Source: Cyclina sinensis (taxonomy: Eukaryota > Mollusca > Bivalvia > Venerida > Veneridae). Taken from it: a stretch of DNA of 64,000 nucleotides. The stretch covers positions 60,638,927-60,702,926 of the forward strand of contig JAAONU010000001.1 of assembly GCA_012932295.1 (NCBI GenBank), read 5' to 3'. Each line of letters opens with the position of its first letter. Within the stretch, counting starts at the first letter, position 1. The position numbers and the translations under genes were made by a program. The notes beneath the pieces were generated by a model, which worked only from the letters and a program-made list of their open reading frames with translations, was not told the DNA's origin and ran no database searches. Shown piece by piece: positions 37,507 to 64,000 of this stretch.

Positions 37507-37747
37507 ATTTGTGCAAGGGAGGTTACTCTAACATTGCGGAAATAGCCTTAGTTCTGAGTCACGTGACTGAGAAATGGTTTCCGGTTAATTGCAAATATCG
37601 GAAAAATTACAAGAAATGACATAATTACTTAAATTATTGTCAGTTTGATGTGACTCGGTCATCATACAGACAAAGTAGAACATATTTATCAAAAAAGTTT
37701 TCACTGGAAATCATGGTTTGAGATGATAATGCACCTAAAACTTGACA
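37507..37747. promoter_or_regulatory. Shared IDO/AAK1 divergent promoter region
   Basis: Only 241 bp separate the IDO ATG (37506, minus) from the AAK1 ATG (37748, plus), so both 5' UTRs and core promoters must fit here unless upstream non-coding exons exist. GTCACGTGAC (37558-37567) is a perfect 10-bp palindrome with a CACGTG E-box core. ETS-type cores occur at 37536-37543 (GCGGAAAT) and 37578-37584 (TTTCCGG). In-frame stops just upstream of both ATGs (37528-37530 for IDO, 37736-37738 for AAK1) support those starts. No TATA box is clear. Confidence 0.6.
37558..37567. promoter_or_regulatory. GTCACGTGAC palindrome (E-box / CLEAR-type site)
   Basis: A perfect 10-bp palindrome 52 bp upstream of the IDO ATG and about 180 bp upstream of the AAK1 ATG. 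GTCACGTGAC is the consensus of the CLEAR element bound by MiT/TFE factors, and USF or MAX proteins also bind this core. Use in this animal is inference. Confidence 0.5.
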
Positions 37748-52569
<14,822 letters not shown>

Positions 52570-53720
52570 GTAAGAGCTATTGAGTTTTTAAGAATTATTA
52601 TGTTCTAAGGGGAGAGCATGATATTGTTGCAAGCTTTCAGCTTTACACTTAAAATTATTTAGTCCATGTTTTTCCCCCTATTTTGCACTTTACTTTTATC
52701 TTTCAATCCTTGTCATTTGCAGTATGTTTAGGACAGTAGTATATATTCAGTGTCCAATAAATTATCCTTACAAGTAGAAATAGCGCTTTAATAGAAAGTA
52801 AAAGAATCAAATTTATTTTTGGAGATACTAATATCAAACCAGTAAGGTTTGTTACAGAGTTATTGCTGTTCTCTTGTTTAAGGCAGGTATAAGTTACAAC
52901 TTTTTCTACATTTATGTAAAAACAGGTGATATTATTGGTGTTCCGAGAAATGAACATAGTGTAACCGAAGAAATTTGAAAGTCCTTGTTGAAGACAGCAT
53001 GCAAAAACATAATAAAGAGCTGTGTGTGGGAATGCTTAAGGAAAATCTTTTCTATCCTCTGTATGGATTTCCCAACCTCCTTTCCTCTGAGACTTTCCTG
53101 TGTAATGTTTTCTGTCTCTGGCTTGAATGAAAAAAGACATATACTGTAGGAGTATTAGGAACCCTTCCCACATACATTACAAACATCTTACTTCTGAGCA
53201 TTAGCCTTTACAGATAAACCTTAGTACTGTTCAGCTTACCTAAGCAAGAGTTATTCTGGGTGAGCTTTTGAGATTGGCCTTATAATTCCTCATCTGATTT
53301 GCACAGTTATGATGCCAGTGTAAAAGTACTATTTTACACAAGATGAAAAATTTCAAACATGCTCCATAGTCATGTTTGGGTATGAGCTCTTTTACAGAAA
53401 TCAAAGTTCAGAAAGTACTGCTAGATTGAATGTCTTGACTCTTTAATAAACTGTCTAATAAAGTGGTCATGTGCTGCATCCACATGTAAGTTTATACTGA
53501 GAAATCTTATTTTTTGCCAAGCCAGTTGCTCTTCATTTAAGACCACCCATGAGTTTAAAACTACTATTCTAACAAGATATGAAACAATTCCTATATGATC
53601 ATATGGGGAAACCAGCTATACTTTATTATATGAAAAAATACATGTGGCTGTTATGATTTCCTCCCATGTAATTCATAAAAAGATTTTTCTCCATTGTTTT
53701 TGTTTAATTTTTTGTTTTAG

Positions 53721-54680
53721 GCAAGTAACGGTCTAAAATGTCAACTTTACATCAGTTATTACATTCCAAAGCATGCATCGCAATCTTTGCTTGTTAATTA
53801 TATAATAAAAATAACAATATTTATATTTAATACAAAAAAATGCAAAAAGTGCTCCAAATGTTATAACAACGTAATATACATCATATTAGTAAAATGATGT
53901 CATGAGCTATCTCAAGTGGACATTCTTTGTATAAATGTTTAATTTAATAGCGTTTTTGATGCAAAATAGTGTTCTTAGTTGTGATTTCAAAGAGTATGAG
54001 TCTAGAAAATTGTTACCGATGCAGTTGTAACTGTGATGCTAAACTTAAGAAAAAACGGAAACGGCATTATTAGCCAAATTCCCTCGCTTTCACCAGTGGG
54101 TGTAAATTGTAATGGCAAGGAACCGAATGTCCGCAACCATAAACTATAGGTCAAATTTCTTTCGTGATTAGAATCGAAATAATAAATACGTTTCTATATT
54201 TTATCGGTGAATAAAATATGGGCTAATTTATTATTTCTTATTTAAAAAGATAAAAATGTACTTCATTAGTCTTCTATTCTTTCTGTAACTAAGAAAAGAT
54301 CAAAGTAAATGCATGAAAGAAGTTAAATCTATGACATATACAATAAAAGAAAATATATAGAAAACTAGTTTTTTTCTGATGTAGATAGAAATATATTCTA
54401 AAGATTTTGGCCGATAGAAATGTAGTCTAAGACTTTGGCCACAAGGCTAGTGCCCTTTATAACCTTGGGTTGATTGTCAGACATTTGCTTCAATAAAGGT
54501 TAAAGTTCAGTCTGCTATCATGAATGTAGGTGAGGGATTCAGGACTAACTGTGTTTTCTCTGTTCTACTGTAATTTCTCAGTATATTTGTACTAGCTCTT
54601 GACAATGGCAAATTATATATTATGTATTTACTTAGATTTATATGGAAAATGTAATAAACTTAGTTTTAAATACTTCAAGT
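53721..54680 (+). other. Candidate terminal exon and 3' UTR of a short AAK1 form
   Basis: TTTTTTGTTTTAG is an acceptor with a good pyrimidine tract. Joined to exon 17 it gives Gly-Lys-stop (TAA 53726-53728), followed by AATAAA at 54494 and 54653-54658. Another possible acceptor at ~55593 (CATTTGCAG) would give Gly-Thr-His-Val-Arg-stop. AAK1 homologues usually continue, so further exons may instead lie right of the window. Undecided. Confidence 0.3.
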
Positions 54681-54754
54681 GAGTGAATTTTTAAACATGA
54701 ATTAAAACTTAGAATAGTACAATTATTCTCAATACAATGTTAATTATCAGCTGG

Positions 54755-54885
54755 AAATACATAGGCAGAGTGAGACCCCTGACCTCTAGAATCTTAGGTT
54801 CAAATCCCATATGTGGAGGTCATGTGACTTCCACATTCTTTCACTTAGCATGAGCACTTTTCAAAATTTTAGGAAGCAGTCATTC
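54755..54885 (+). repeat. tRNA-derived SINE fragment
   Basis: B box GGTTCAAATCC (near 54808) is followed by a body ending TTAGGAAGCAGTCATTCAAAGT, similar to the end of the 12950-13085 fragment. The A box is weak. Confidence 0.45.
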
Positions 54886-57800
54886 AAAGTATTTGATATA
54901 CTCATAATTGCTTTCATTACAATCGATGTAAAATGAATATTTTTACAATCAGATGCTTTTGAAAATGTAAGCTGTTAGTGATTAAGTACTAGTAATTATC
55001 CATAAGAAGATTATCACAGGGTTTCAGTGGCAGTGAAGGAATATATCAAGTATAAGGGAAAATTAACATAGAAAAAATTATTGGTGAAATATTTAGAATG
55101 TTGATATAATTTTCAAAAATAAGATGATTAGTAGAATAAAGATGTAAAAACAGGTTGAACAGTTTTATAGCACTTTACAAATACATCTGACTTGTCAACT
55201 TACAAAATTTAGGAAAGAAAAGAAGATGTATAATTACAGGGTGTTTGTGCTATCTTATGCTACTTGTATGTAAAAAATGTTCTTCAAGCCCTCGGAAAGT
55301 TTCAGCCATCTGTTTGCCCTTCCATATTGTATCTGTTTATTATCAGTGCATTATAAATTGTCTTTAACACTTATTTAATATTTCATGCCTGTTTGCTTTT
55401 TAAAGGTAATATTCAGTTTGAAAGTAAAAACCTTGCTTCCCTCTTTCAAGTGAATACTGTTCAATAATTGCACAATGACAACATGTCAACCTTATCTGCA
55501 CAGATTATATGAATACCCTATAAACTGCTATATATAGATAATGATACACATTTAAAAGGCAAACAGACTGAAATTTTCCTTTGGCATTTGCAGGTACTCA
55601 TGTAAGATAACCACTGCTCTGCAACTAGTAGGACTGCATGAGTAACCTCCCTTCCCTGAATCTGTGCCTGTGTAACCAACCATAAAAATACCAGTATGCC
55701 TTCAAGACTGCCTGTGTTCTTCTTCATGCCTGACTGAATCTTGATGTGCCTGACTGATTCTTCATACCTGGCTGAATCTACTTGGATTCTTCTGTGCTTC
55801 TCTGGTGCAAGTCTGCAAGAGTTACTTCCCCTGCATTCCTAGGATACATCTCTTCAGAGAAAGATGAGCGTGCATTTCTTGAGCTTGGACAATCTAACTT
55901 TTGGTAGTCAGTGTGCATTTATTTGGATGCATATTATAGCTTTAGTAGTGTTGGTTTTTATGTTACTATGAAAAAAATGGTTGAAAGAAACTTGGTTTTG
56001 CAATATTACTTTTGTTCAGATGTCGATTAAAAAATATATAGCTTTTGTTTTTTATTTACACATCTTTAAAAACCTGTAAAACGTATGAAGCATTTAAAAA
56101 GAAGATTCTGTTTTAATCTAGTAAATTGGTAAGGAAAGGTGAAAATAGCCTGTCTTGTACCAAAGTGATATAAGTTTTATTTTTCAAGTTTGCAATATTT
56201 GTTTCAGAGTTACAAATGGAAGCACAACATATAACTCTAGGAACAATATGGGAACAGTGAGGATAATCAGAGTTATTGATTCTTATACATGACAATGTCT
56301 GCAGGGTTATTGTAATTTTTTTTTGCTAGTGATGATATTTCCGATTTGTTTGTATGAATGAATTTTAAGCATAGTTTTATACCTGTGAAGGGTTGTGTCA
56401 TGGTATGGTTCATGTCTTGTGTCTATCTGTTTGTCTGAGCTGCAGAATAGATACTAAGGGGTTGTAGGAAACGAAAGGTAACAGTAAATCTTGTTTGATG
56501 TTCTTATTCTGTAAGCTTCTAGGTGGCCGTAAATGTTCTTGAGTGGCTAAAAAACAGTGGGGAAACCCCTTTAGCATCTATTCATAAGAAAGTCTGGCTA
56601 TCTGTCTTAGCTATTTTTTGTGCAGATCACTATAGTTCTCATCCAGTTTAAATGAAAAACAGTATGCAGTATTAACTTGAAGACTTGGTGTGTATGACAT
56701 TGTCAAGGTGGACCAACTGCATTAAAAGAAGGGTTATGTCTGTTTGTGTGACATATTTCTTAACAGTATAATTTCTTTAACAACAAATAACATTGGTCAA
56801 CTACTAGTTTTCAACCAGTTAACATTTAAAATACTATACATACATATAGGCTTATGAGAAGTAGATGTGTGTAACACAGTGAAATAGGGACAACTCATTT
56901 TTTTTAAAGTTATCTGCCCTTGGCTGTAGGATTCACATACATAGCACCTTTTTGAAACTTATGCAGTGAACTGCTGCTACAGTTTTCATCTGATTAAAAT
57001 GAAAGTTAGTACAGGCTATCTACATGTACATAAAGACTAGATATGCATTCCTACTTTTTACAAATAATTTAAAGACTTCCTCTGCTGATCATTTCTATTC
57101 AGCCAGCTACATGAGTAAGTTCAGGTAAATATTGCTCTGCTATGTGGCCATGTGGTCATATTCTTGCTTTGATGGTAAGATTATAGGCATCTTTACTGTA
57201 CTAGGATTGATTTTGTTGCTGTTAGGCTGTCTCATGTTTATTTCATTTGCATGGCTACTTCTTAATGCATAGGAAAAACGATGTTAGAGAGATTTAAAAA
57301 TAGATTATACATGTATATGAAATGTTGCTATTAGTAATCTTATATTTTTCTTTCTATTGAAACTTTGACAGAAAATGCAACTTGTAAAAGACAAGGCCTT
57401 CTTGTTTTCAAGTTTTGTTAACCCTTAACCTGCTGGAACCAAAGTGATTAGTCTTTGCCACCAGTATAGAGCCAGGCCAGCCTGCACATCCGCGCAGTCT
57501 GACCAGGCTCTATACTGTTGGTAGCTCCATTTTTGTATTTTGATATTGAAATCCCTTAAACTTGAATGGACTGTTCCAAATTCAAAGCCAGGTAAATCCA
57601 TTACAAAATTTCAGCGTGTTCAGGGTTAAGGTCTTCTTTTCCTTGTTTAGATTATTGTAGGTGATGGATTGTAAAAAAATAAAATATTATTAATGATACA
57701 TGATATTTAAGTGTCTTGTAATACTGTATTCTTTTAACCTCTTGGATTTGATACTGTTTGGGAGCTGGGAATACATTTATTTTGTATCATATGAAGCTGT

Positions 57801-60800
57801 TACTGTTCACAACAATGCTCTGAATGTAGCTTTGGTTTTTTACATTCCTCATTTTGTAACTATTTTACTATGAAAAGAATTATAAAACAGAATTTTGTGA
57901 AACGCAGCATGTGTCATCAATGTTTAATGGTGAAGGTAATGTTTGCATATAATCTAAAGAAACATTTTTTTTCTTTGGTGGTCACACAAGGTATTCAGTC
58001 TTACACTTTCTTTTGGCATATGTATACAATTTTCTGATTAAATTTTGGTATAAATTGCTGCTGGTAACAAAATTTTGTTGGCCTAAGTTACTTTATTTAG
58101 GAGAAATTTGTCCAAGTAAAGTTTTGTTATAATGCCGAAGCTCCAGATCTTTGGCCCAAAACATTTTATCATGAAATTGAAACAACATTTTGTACAGTAA
58201 TATATGTTATAATTTTTTAACTCAAGAAGTCTCCTTTTTACCCACATATACAAAGTCATGTGTAAGTTTTCATCCTATTTTCTGTACATGGCTGCAATCT
58301 GTAATTTACCTGAAACAGATAAATCCAGTTTTGTATATTGTCTTTTGCATCAAAATTCTTTATTAACAATATATTCATCATGTTTATGTTATGGTAAGGT
58401 GATATTTGCTGAGGAATTCACAAATATTTTTGATTGAAGTTCTTGATTTGGTATATGTTAATCATTCACACCACAAAAACTTTTATTGATCATTAGTATT
58501 ATAGTAGCTTATTGTGTTGTCTTGCCATGTACAATAGTTTTACACATTTGTTGTCAAGGTTGTACATTTTTCTTACTAAGTACAGGAAAATATAAAATGT
58601 GGTGGGTATTTTCAGAGTGTCTGTTTTGCCTGGTTTTAAAACAGTCCAGGTGATTTTAATTGCAAGGATATAAATATTTTGTCATTTCATTGAAGTAGTG
58701 TGATTTGACTCCACAAAAGATTATATCTAGTACAGAACTCAAATTCTGCTTTAAGAGATTTAGTAGATGCATAATTACTTAAACCTGATCGAATATTATG
58801 GATACCTTTGAGTTCTCTAAGGTCAAGGTCATGTCACACTTATTCTGTCTTTTATTAAAAGATGAAAACTGACCTCTCCAACTTTTGAAAAAGCATCTTT
58901 TTAAAGACAAAGCAGTTTACAGCAGTATTAATCAAAGAGAGTGATAGCCTTTTTTTCTGTAATGGAGGTGTTCATTAAAAATAAAACTATACTTGTATAT
59001 AAATGAAAGTCTTCATGATTTAAGTAGAATGTGTTTGAAAGTTCAGTAAAGGTTGTCCATTTACAAAGTTTACTTTTTGTTTTGTAGAGTATTTGTATGT
59101 GGCCAGATTAAAAATCCAGTACTGTCGGATACCCAGTCTTTTGATTTTGTAGTTTCTTGTTTTCTTTCTTATATTCTGTTTACCTTTTTTTGAAAGTGTA
59201 TATTGTATATTAAACATTTCCTGTTTATTTTGATTCTGTTTAGTTTTGGAAGAATTTTTTGTGCTATGATAAAGGGAGATAATACAGAGATAAACATAAC
59301 AATACATATTTTTCAGGTATAGTTTATTTGCAATAGTCATGCATAATAATACTAACTATTTCATTAAACTTTTATCATATATTGAAATGTTGCTACTGTA
59401 ATACAGGTTGTTGTGGCTTTGATGATTGGGGTTTTTGAAATAAGCTTCATGTTACAATATTTTCAATCCAGAAATGTCTGTCTTACATGTCTTTGAATGT
59501 TTGGGTAGTTTTTTTTAGAAATGTTTTAAAAAGTTAAAGTAAGTTATTACTTGTTGACAAGTGACTTGGTGACATTTTTTATTCTAACTTGAAAATCTGG
59601 TAGTTTTGAAATGAAGTGTGATTTTTCTATTTGGAGATAACACATAGGAAAAATGAATATGTTCCTGTATTTTATCATTGGAGAAAATATGGGTGTCATT
59701 TGGATGCAAGAGAAATAATCACAATTACAAGTGATTAAATATATACAGCCATTTCAGTAAAACATATATCCACCCTTAGGAAGGCACTTTCAAAATGGAC
59801 CAACCAACTTTAGAAGTTAATTTTACAAGAAAAGACCCCCTATATAAAAAGACCACCCCTAACATAATTTCTTTATTTTGCCTTCCTGAGATAGGATATA
59901 TTTTTACTGGAATGGCTTTTTTTTTCGATATGAACTTTTGAACTATTTTTTATATTAAAAGTTACAAATATTTAATACTATTCTTTACTCTATGCAACTG
60001 TTTTCTTTCAGAGATTTTACCATGTTTCAGATGTACACATATTTACAGAAATGTTAGTGTCTGCCACATGTAAAGTAGACATACTTGTTAACATATTTGT
60101 TACTGACATATCTATGTTAGAAAACTGTTTAAATCTGAGAGAAGTTTGTTTTGTCTTTGAGACCCCAATAGTGTAAAAAATCATTGTGATATATTATCCA
60201 AATGAGCTTTTGTAATGTTTGATTGTTCTATGTTACAGTTAGACTGCACACTTAAAGTAAAATTTTAGCATAGGAAAGCTCATGTTTTCTTCAGATACAC
60301 AGAAGAAAACTTTGTTTATTTCTTTACTTTTAATTTGTCACATACATGTTTATTACAGGCTCAAAACCTTTCATGTGCATTGTTAACATTACAGTCTGTG
60401 TGCAGAACATTTTAACATTTGTTCATATTCTAAGTGGTTATATATGGGACTTTTATAGTGTATATAATTTTAGAATACAAGTCAATTAGTAAAGGTCAAT
60501 AGTTGTTAAGTAGAAACCACTTCAGTGTCCTATATTTTTTTTTCTTGAATACCGCAGTCTGTTTCTGTATAAGCTCAGAATTTTGCCTGTAAAGTTGTGC
60601 ACTTTTTTCATCAGTAATTTATGATAGGGAATTTATGCATGTTGACACCAGATATTATCAGGAGTTCTACACATGGCTACATCATAACAAGTAGTCCAGG
60701 TATATTGTATCATTTTCTTGTATCTTCTGTTTCTATATGTTTTTTAAAAAAGAAAATTGAATTTACCAAAATATATGATTTAGTGTTATAAAAGGAAACT

Positions 60801-60900
60801 AAAATATAAGTAACTGTTGAGATTTTATAGAAAAACCAGTGTCAGAGTTGATTATTTATATTTTTTATATGCCTGTTTGAAAAATGGGACGTATTGTGGG
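54886..60900. other. No conserved gene seen: AAK1 3' UTR or downstream intron
   Basis: Very AT-rich, with many short poly-T runs. No frame on either strand resembles a known protein. Aside from the MITE at 57419-57631 nothing structured was found. It may be long 3' UTR or a large intron. Confidence 0.6.
57419..57631. mobile_element. Small inverted-repeat element with internal hairpin
   Basis: The outer ends resemble each other in inverse (TTAACCCTTAACCTG at the left; CAGGGTTAAGG at the right). Inside, CAGTATAGAGCC (57462-57473) pairs exactly with GGCTCTATACTG (57506-57517), and the loop contains GCCTGCACATCCGCGCAGTC. GC-rich patch in AT-rich DNA. MITE is the likely class. Confidence 0.55.
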
Positions 60901-61666
60901 AACGCCCATGGCGGGCGGCGTGCAGTTTTGTCCGGAGCATATCTTCAACGTGCATGGATGGTTTTAAATGATACTTGGTTCCAATGTTCATCATGGTGGG
61001 GGGGTAGTGTCATGTGCATGAACCAGGTCTATAAGTCAGAGGTCAAGGTCAGACTTAGATGTCAGAGAGCAAAACTTCTACATGCATTGAGGGATTTTAA
61101 TATAACTTAGTGTAAATGTTTACCATTAAAAGGCGGAGTCTTGTGCAAAATTCAGGTCCCTGTGGCCAAGGTCAAGGTCACAGACAGAGGTCAAAAGTTA
61201 GATAAAAATATGAAAATGTGAGTATGGACTATTTTGTCATCATGAATTGAGGTATTCTATTACAAATGTTCACCATCATGAGACTGAGCATTAAACGCAT
61301 AATCCTGGTCCATATATGTAAGATCAAGGTCACTAGAGATGATGAAATGTCCAGATTTCTCTTGAGCATATCTTCTACATGCATGGAGGTATTTAAGTAT
61401 TACTTTATACAAAAATTCACCATCATAAAATGTAGTGTTGCACACATGAACCAGGTCTCTAGGTCAAAGGTCAAAGTCACACCTATGGGTCAGTGGAAAA
61501 TGCTTGTCTGGAGCCAGACTTCTACATGTATTGAGAGATTTTAATATAAATTGGCACAAGTGTTGACCATTGTAAGGCGGAGTGTCGCATGCAAAATTCA
61601 GGTCACTGTGGCCAAGGTAAGTGTCTCATATAGACGGGCGTTTTTTGTGACAATGGCACCCTTGTT
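60901..61666 (+). mobile_element. HINE-like element, ~148-bp diverged units
   Basis: AACGCCC (60901-60907) and GGGCGTT (61636-61642) are inverted; a small TTGT-G-ACAA hairpin precedes the terminal CTTGTT (61661-61666). The core repeats a CTTCTACATGCAT(T/G)GAGG theme with AAATGTTCACCAT and (A/G)AGGTCAAGGTCA. No protein is encoded. Confidence 0.6.
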
Positions 61667-62745
61667 TTATTTGTGTCCCAACAGTTAGTTATTCAACTTC
61701 AGATATATTATATGCTTCAGAAGCCTTCCATTTATGAAACCAGGAACCCTGGGACCAGTCTAAGTTCTTTTCTTGTATGATTGGTCTAAACATTTAATGA
61801 TGTCATTTTGAGCCAGTTAGTGATCAGATAGGTCAAACTGCTTTTAGAGTAGTTCTGTTACACTGGAGTTGCTGTTTTAGCTGAAATGCTTTCACATAAC
61901 TGAATTTATTTGTTTAGATTATGAATGTTATAAATCTGTTGATTTCAGCATTAAATATGTTATAGTATATATGAAAATAGCATTCTCATGCATATTGAAC
62001 ATTGATAGATAATTTAGAAATTCTAGACAATTTGATTTGCCATTGACTAGAGCTAGTGCAATACATGTGATATGTACATAAACACACAAATATAAACAAA
62101 TTAAAACATTGTTTTATTCTTTCTTGACTTCCAACAATTTTGCCTTTTAGCTTGACTGAACAGAAGTTCTATTTTTATTCAATATAATTATGCTTTCACT
62201 TGCTCAGGAAATGAAAGAAAAAAGTCCCCCTCTCCCCCCCTCTACAACTCCCTCCCTACCTTAATTGTCCCTCTCTCTGACATTAATAAAAGAAGAAAAC
62301 AATTTAAAAATAAAGATAGTTCTAATGGGTAAAATGTGTACTGACCATAAAGAATGGTTGAACTTTTTATTTTCACAAACTATAGATAATACCCTGGTGT
62401 TCATTTTCACTCTGTATAATTTCACTGATAGAAATCATTGGTTTGAGATCAACTGCTGAAATAACATAAAAAAACAGAATTAACTTAAAACAGCACATGA
62501 TATTGGCATTCAAGTAATATTACTGTTTACACTGATGAAGTACAGATTTCAGAGTCTGATCTTTAGCTCAACTAATATGTATATCTTTCAATAGCCAGCA
62601 CTTGTGCAGAAAGTGACATCTGTCTTTTTTGTCCTTGACCTGCGTATATAAATAACAAAAATAACTCTTAGAATTTTATGGTGGTATTTAGTTAAGAAGA
62701 TTGCTTGGAATGCAGATGGTTGATGTTGGATGAGTGTTCATTTTT

Positions 62746-63390
62746 AGCTCGACAATACGAAGTAAGTCGAGGTATTCTGCTTACCCTGGTGTCGACATTG
62801 GCGATGTCACACCCTTTTAAGCTTTGCATGCAAGTTACTATCATGCATATTTCTTACTAGTGAGCAGTGTTTAATGATTCAATACTTCACTAATGTCTTC
62901 AAGGGCATTAAACAAACACTTTAGATAACTCTTGACCAAATTTAAGGCAATTATTGCCCTTTTTTTACTTAGAAATCTTGGTTAAAGTTTTGCATGCAGC
63001 ATACTATCATGCTTATTTCTCAGTAAACGTTAATAGGATTGACTTGAAACTTAGTAAAAATGTTTTGGGACATCAGAACTCTGAGTAAGGTAACTCTTGG
63101 CAGAATTTATCGTAAATTATTGCCCCTTTTAAATTTAGACATTTTAGTTAAGGTTTTGCATTAATAAAAAATGTTTTACATATAATTTACTGTGATGTGA
63201 TATTTTTAAAGGAACTATGATTATTGTTCAAATACTTCACTAAGGTCTTCTGGGGCTTTAAAAAAACAAGCTACATAACTCTTGACCAAATTTTGTGCAA
63301 ATTATGACCTTTTTCTTTACTTGGACATTTTTATTAAATCTTGTACACAGCTTACTGTTGTGCATATATCATGGAAGTCAGCCATGATTA
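62746..63390 (+). repeat. Diverged ~165-bp tandem repeat with 5' TCGAC/GTCGA hairpin
   Basis: It begins with the palindromic TAGCTCGACAATACGAAGTAAGTCGAGGTA. Units share (AA)GCTTTGCATGCAAG...ACTATCATGC, TTCACTAATGTCTTC and ACTCTTGACCAAATTT near 62820, 62990, 63150 and 63340. Probably another element of the same general class, cut short by the one that starts at 63392. Confidence 0.5.
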
Positions 63391-63391
63391 T

Positions 63392-63964
63392 TATACCCCC
63401 TGCAACAAAGTTGTTGGGGTAAACTGAAATTACTTTGTCTGTCTGTCAGTCCATCTGTTAATAAACCCAATTGTTTCCAGACCATAAATTGCTGTCAATA
63501 CCATCTTCCTCCATGAGAACTTACACATGTACTTAAGCCCAATCAAGGATGATCCTTATTGATTCTAGACTCAAACCTTTAGAGGTCAAGGTCAAAATGC
63601 CATGGAATAAGGAAACTGAGGACCATACCTTGCTTCCTTTATCTCCAACCTGCATGAAAACTTAGTCATGGACTTCAACCTCATCAAGGATGATCCCTTT
63701 TGATTTTAGGGGTCAAAGGTCAAGGTCACAGTAGATAGACATTAAGAAATCAATTTCCAGATCATAACTTGCTTTCATCTTTGTACATGAAAACTCTAAC
63801 CTGGACTTACCCCACATCAAGAATGACTCCTATTGCTTTTGGGGTCAAAGGTCTTGTCACAGTGCTTAGACATTGTTTTTTGTCACAATGTTACCTATAT
63901 ATTTCAGAAGCAGCTTTAAACTAATAAGCTATGAATAGTTGAGTGTTTACGTACAGCTCTTGTT
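63392..63964 (+). mobile_element. Probable HINE-like element near the right edge
   Basis: The start TATACCCCCTGCAACAAAGT with the inverse TTGTTGGGGTA forms a 5' hairpin, followed by CTGTCTGTCAGTCC repeats. Core units carry GGTCAAAGGTCAAGGTCAC (63712-63730). It ends with CTCTTGTT (CTTGTT 63959-63964). The 3' hairpin is weak. Confidence 0.5.
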
Positions 63965-64000
63965 TTCAGTGCAGTAATAACTCGCATTGTTACTATGTTA

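Noticed and set aside
59020..59340. 106-residue minus-strand frame
   Set aside because: Composition is that of random AT-rich DNA (Lys/Asn/Tyr/Ile); no motif or splice context.

Overview
The window looks like AT-rich nuclear DNA from a marine bivalve mollusc; a venerid-type clam is my inference. The reasons are the intron-rich animal genes with GT-AG splicing, the tRNA-derived SINEs, and the abundant dispersed repeats with ~145-152 bp cores that are typical of bivalve genomes. No prokaryotic, plasmid, rRNA, tRNA or CRISPR feature is visible.

Three protein-coding host genes account for the conserved coding sequence. (1) 3853-17160, plus strand: the C-terminal ~970 residues of KATNIP (KIAA0556, katanin-interacting, cilium-base protein), in 23 exons; its N-terminal exons lie left of the window. 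(2) 37506 down to 19235, minus strand: a complete 13-exon indoleamine 2,3-dioxygenase (IDO) gene of 407 residues with the haem ligand kept. (3) From 37748, plus strand: AAK1/BMP2K-type NAK-family kinase, 17 exons to 52569, with a complete kinase domain and a glutamine-rich tail; its 3' end is not settled. KATNIP and IDO converge tail to tail around 18.5-19.2 kb. IDO and AAK1 are head to head, with only 241 bp between their start codons, and that gap carries a perfect GTCACGTGAC palindrome. All exon joins were checked for reading phase by hand, and each one closes.

The rest is introns, UTR and mobile DNA. Two Tc1/mariner (DD34E) elements are present: one with an open transposase frame (1305-2820) and one decayed copy inside IDO intron 1 (32171-33772). 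Three MITE-like inverted-repeat elements lie at 20.5, 38.1 and 57.4 kb. At least eight elements (0.36-1.28, 4.3-4.5, 10.0-11.3, 24.6-27.1, 34.6-35.2, 36.0-37.0, 50.6-52.1, 60.9-61.7 kb; a ninth probably at 63.4-64.0) share one architecture: short subterminal inverted repeats, a core of ~145-160 bp units, usually tandem, and a terminal CTTGTT, mostly preceded by a small hairpin. This matches the organisation of Helentron-associated (HINE) elements. Their cores are full of AGGTCA motifs, including perfect estrogen-response-element palindromes.

The two most unusual local structures are minisatellites that begin inside the 3' end of a coding exon and carry copies of its splice donor region into the intron, one in AAK1 (exon 7) and one in IDO (exon 9).

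The genes do not form a pathway. KATNIP acts at ciliary microtubules, IDO in tryptophan catabolism and AAK1 in clathrin/AP-2 endocytosis. The only likely functional coupling is the shared IDO/AAK1 promoter region.
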